Of a stretch of DNA of 7,446 nucleotides, positions 5,557 to 7,446 are shown piece after piece. The stretch is from Acidobacteriota bacterium (GTDB lineage Bacteria; Acidobacteriota; Polarisedimenticolia; J045). The notes below the pieces were generated by a model, which was not told the DNA's origin, ran no database searches, and saw only the letters and a program-made list of their open reading frames with translations. Location: contig JALTMS010000006.1 of the NCBI GenBank assembly GCA_027001345.1, forward strand, positions 546 to 7,991, given 5' to 3'. The position numbers and the translations under genes were made by a program. How positions within the stretch are numbered: the first letter of the stretch is position 1; every line of letters starts with the position of its first letter.

Positions 5557-7446
5557 TCAGTGGCCGTAGCCGAGGGACTCGAGCCGGCGAATGGTCTCCT
5601 CGTCGAGCTGCTGGCTGCTACTGCCGAGGACATCACGCACGGCCGCTGCCCGCTCGAGATGCTCATCGAGCAGGGCCAAAAGCTTGCGAACCTGCCCGGG
5701 TCGCTGCCGGGCCAGGTCGTGGATCTCGCCCGGATCACTGCCGAGGTCATACAACTCGATCTTCGCCTCGGGACCCTCGCCGCGACGGATGAGCTTGTGC
5801 TCCCCGAACCAGACCGCCTCGAGCCGCCGGCCATCGAGGTCGATCGCCTCGGCGAAAACCGGCTGCGGGGCGTTCGGCTCGACCTCCGACCGCCAGAGAG
5901 GCCGCAGACTTCGGGAATGACCGAGGGGGCGTTCCACTGCCGCCAGGTCGAGGATCGTCGCCGCCAGATCGACCAGGGAAACCCGCTGCGCGACCCTGCG
6001 GCCCGCGGGCAGAGGCGCGGGGCCCCGAATGAGCAGCGGCACGTGGGTCACTTCCTCGTAGAGCGTGTCGCCGTGATCGAACTGCCCGCGTTCGAAGATC
6101 TCCTCGCCATGATCGGAGGTCACCACGATCACCGTTTGCTCGAGCAGTCCTTTCTGCTCGAGAAAGTCCACCAGGCGCCCGACCAGTGTATCGGCCCACA
6201 GCACCTGGCCGTCGTAGAGGTCCCGGTAGGCCTTCACATCGCTCGGTGCCGGCGGAAAGAACGGAGCCCGGAAGCGGTAGTAATCCCCGATCGGAACCCG
6301 GGCCGCGGGCCAGGCGAATCCCACGTGGCCACGATCGGCCCATTTGAGGCGAAACGCCTCGGGAGCGTGATAGGGCTGGTGCGGCGTGTAGGTGTGGACG
6401 AAGAGGAACCACGGTCCGTGCTCGGCGGTGGCCTCGAGTTCCGCCAGCGCCGCCGCCGAGGTGCGCTCGAGATCTCCCCGTAGATCCGAGCGATAGAGGT
6501 CGAAGCCGCGGTTGAAACCAAAGTGCCCGGAGATCCAGCCGTTCTCCGTCACGGCGGCCGTGCGGTATCCGGCCTCCGACAGAAACTCCGGGAAGGTCCG
6601 CAACGCATCGGGGGCGCTGACCGCGAGCTGCCGATCGGGGTGGAGAAAGCCGCGCACCTGCCCCATGTCGGGCAGAACCCCGTGAGCCGCGGGCGTCAGA
6701 CCGGAGAAGATCGTCATGTGACTCGGCAGGGTCCAGTTGTTCGCCGCCTCGGCCCGCTCGAAGACGATCCCCTCCTGGGCGAGAGCCGCCAGATGGGGCG
6801 TATTGGACCGGGAACCACCGTAGAGCTGCAGGTGATCGGCACGCAGCGTATCGAGGGAAATCAGCAGAATATTGGGTCGCGGATCCGCCGAACGACGGCG
6901 CGCGTCGCCCAGAGCACGGGGACGGGAGAAACTCGCTCCCTCCGGCGGCCGCCCACCAAACCATCCGGCGGGAAAACCGGCCGCCGTGACCCTGAAGATC
7001 AACCGGACCTCTTTGCCGCTCGAGGGCAGCACGATCTGGTGAGGAATCCAGCGCCCCTGCGCTGCCGGCGCCCGGTGCACCACGTCGAGCAGGCTCTCGC
7101 CCCCCTCCACATCGACTCGATAGCGCGCCCGCTGACCGGCGGGAACCCAACTCGCCACCTCCACCACCGAAGCGGCAGGAAAGGAGGCCTCGAAACTGGA
7201 GCGAGACGACCTCGGTCGCCACTCGATGTCGCCGCCTCGCTCGACCTCCGGCAGCGTCTCGGCCGGCTCTGTCAGAGCCCCCTGCTCGTCGAGACGCTCA
7301 CGATAGAGGTCGGCAAAGGCGGCCCGGGGCGCACTCGCATCGCGACCGAGTGTCTCTCGGACGGTCATCAACAGGTACTGGGCTTCCAGGTGCCGGGGAT
7401 TGATCGCCACCGCCCGGGCCAGCTCCCGCTCTGCCTGCTCGTATTC
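5557..7446 (-). CDS. Sulfatase/alkaline-phosphatase-superfamily protein with TPR-like N-terminal segment (5' end missing)
   Basis: The frame stays open to the window edge, so the true start lies outside; 629 residues are visible, numbered here from the edge. A GTG at 7408-7410 could start translation but would split a TPR-like motif. Residues 2-34 (YEQAERELARAVAINP, then HLEAQYLL) look like the end of a TPR array. Residues 85-166 form a beta-sandwich with a WIPHQIVLPSSGKEV stretch, as often seen ahead of such sulfatase domains. The sulfatase fold runs from about 190 to 580: PNILLISLDTLRADH (Asp199), NNWTLPSH (Thr239), TSDHGEE (Asp445, His446), HGDTLYEEVTHVPL and the C-terminal-subdomain motif YDLGSDPGEIHDLA at 566-577. 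The protein ends LESLGYGH. In true sulfatases the Thr239 position is Cys or Ser converted to formylglycine and is followed by PSR. Here it is Thr and PSH, so sulfate-ester hydrolysis is doubtful. A Thr nucleophile is known in lipoteichoic acid synthase. Superfamily is certain; reaction is not. Confidence 0.88.
   Translation of the reverse strand, partial: EYEQAERELARAVAINPRHLEAQYLLMTVRETLGRDASAPRAAFADLYRERLDEQGALTEPAETLPEVERGGDIEWRPRSSRSSFEASFPAASVVEVASWVPAGQRARYRVDVEGGESLLDVVHRAPAAQGRWIPHQIVLPSSGKEVRLIFRVTAAGFPAGWFGGRPPEGASFSRPRALGDARRRSADPRPNILLISLDTLRADHLQLYGGSRSNTPHLAALAQEGIVFERAEAANNWTLPSHMTIFSGLTPAAHGVLPDMGQVRGFLHPDRQLAVSAPDALRTFPEFLSEAGYRTAAVTENGWISGHFGFNRGFDLYRSDLRGDLERTSAAALAELEATAEHGPWFLFVHTYTPHQPYHAPEAFRLKWADRGHVGFAWPAARVPIGDYYRFRAPFFPPAPSDVKAYRDLYDGQVLWADTLVGRLVDFLEQKGLLEQTVIVVTSDHGEEIFERGQFDHGDTLYEEVTHVPLLIRGPAPLPAGRRVAQRVSLVDLAATILDLAAVERPLGHSRSLRPLWRSEVEPNAPQPVFAEAIDLDGRRLEAVWFGEHKLIRRGEGPEAKIELYDLGSDPGEIHDLARQRPGQVRKLLALLDEHLERAAAVRDVLGSSSQQLDEETIRRLESLGYGH

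Noticed and set aside
5542..6483. 313-codon plus-strand frame opposite the sulfatase-like gene
   Set aside because: Antisense to conserved sulfatase-fold motifs, with no recognisable domain or supporting ribosome site.
5747..7222. 491-codon minus-strand frame inside the sulfatase-like gene
   Set aside because: It is another frame of the same strand as the well-supported sulfatase-fold gene. The product is Arg/Gly/Ser-rich with no motif.
7408..7410. GTG as start of the sulfatase-like gene
   Set aside because: The frame is open to the window edge, and the residues before this codon (EYEQAERELARA) complete a TPR-like helix. Treating the gene as 5'-partial is more sensible.

Overview
The window is GC-rich (roughly two thirds G+C by eye) bacterial DNA with four protein-coding genes, the last cut by the right edge. 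No RNA gene, CRISPR array, transposase or phage gene was recognised. Strong Shine-Dalgarno sites (GGAGGT), a secreted HEAT-repeat protein, a thrombospondin-type-3 repeat in a secreted esterase, and a sulfatase-fold enzyme ending in LGYGH behind a TPR-like segment together suggest an environmental Gram-negative such as an Acidobacteriota (Thermoanaerobaculia-like) or Myxococcota-type lineage. That placement is an inference from gene style; no marker gene is present.

Layout. Positions 1-133 hold three successive hairpins, the first with a perfect 35-bp stem. They precede a plus-strand AraC-family regulator (240-1025). A 435-bp stretch without a credible gene (1026-1460) follows, containing small GC-rich dyads. 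Next is a plus-strand exported HEAT-repeat protein (1461-3002) with a clear signal peptide and about 15 repeats. A compact 11-bp-stem hairpin (3016-3041) separates it from two minus-strand genes that converge on it. These are a large secreted SGNH/sialate-O-acetylesterase-type enzyme (3065-5479) and, upstream of it, a sulfatase/alkaline-phosphatase-superfamily protein (5557-7446, N-terminus missing).

How the genes may work together. The two minus-strand genes are co-oriented, 77 bp apart, with no convincing terminator between them, so they may be co-transcribed. An esterase removing acetyl groups from sugars beside a sulfatase-fold enzyme would fit processing of a decorated glycan or envelope polymer. 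However, the sulfatase-fold enzyme has threonine where true sulfatases carry the formylglycine precursor Cys/Ser, so it is more likely a phospho-transferase or hydrolase, or an uncharacterised relative, than a classical sulfatase. The AraC regulator and the HEAT protein share a strand but are too far apart to be called an operon, and the regulator's targets cannot be read from the sequence. No clearly new multi-gene system is visible. The points most worth a second look are the left-edge hairpin cluster, the threonine-type sulfatase-fold enzyme and the domain architecture of the esterase.
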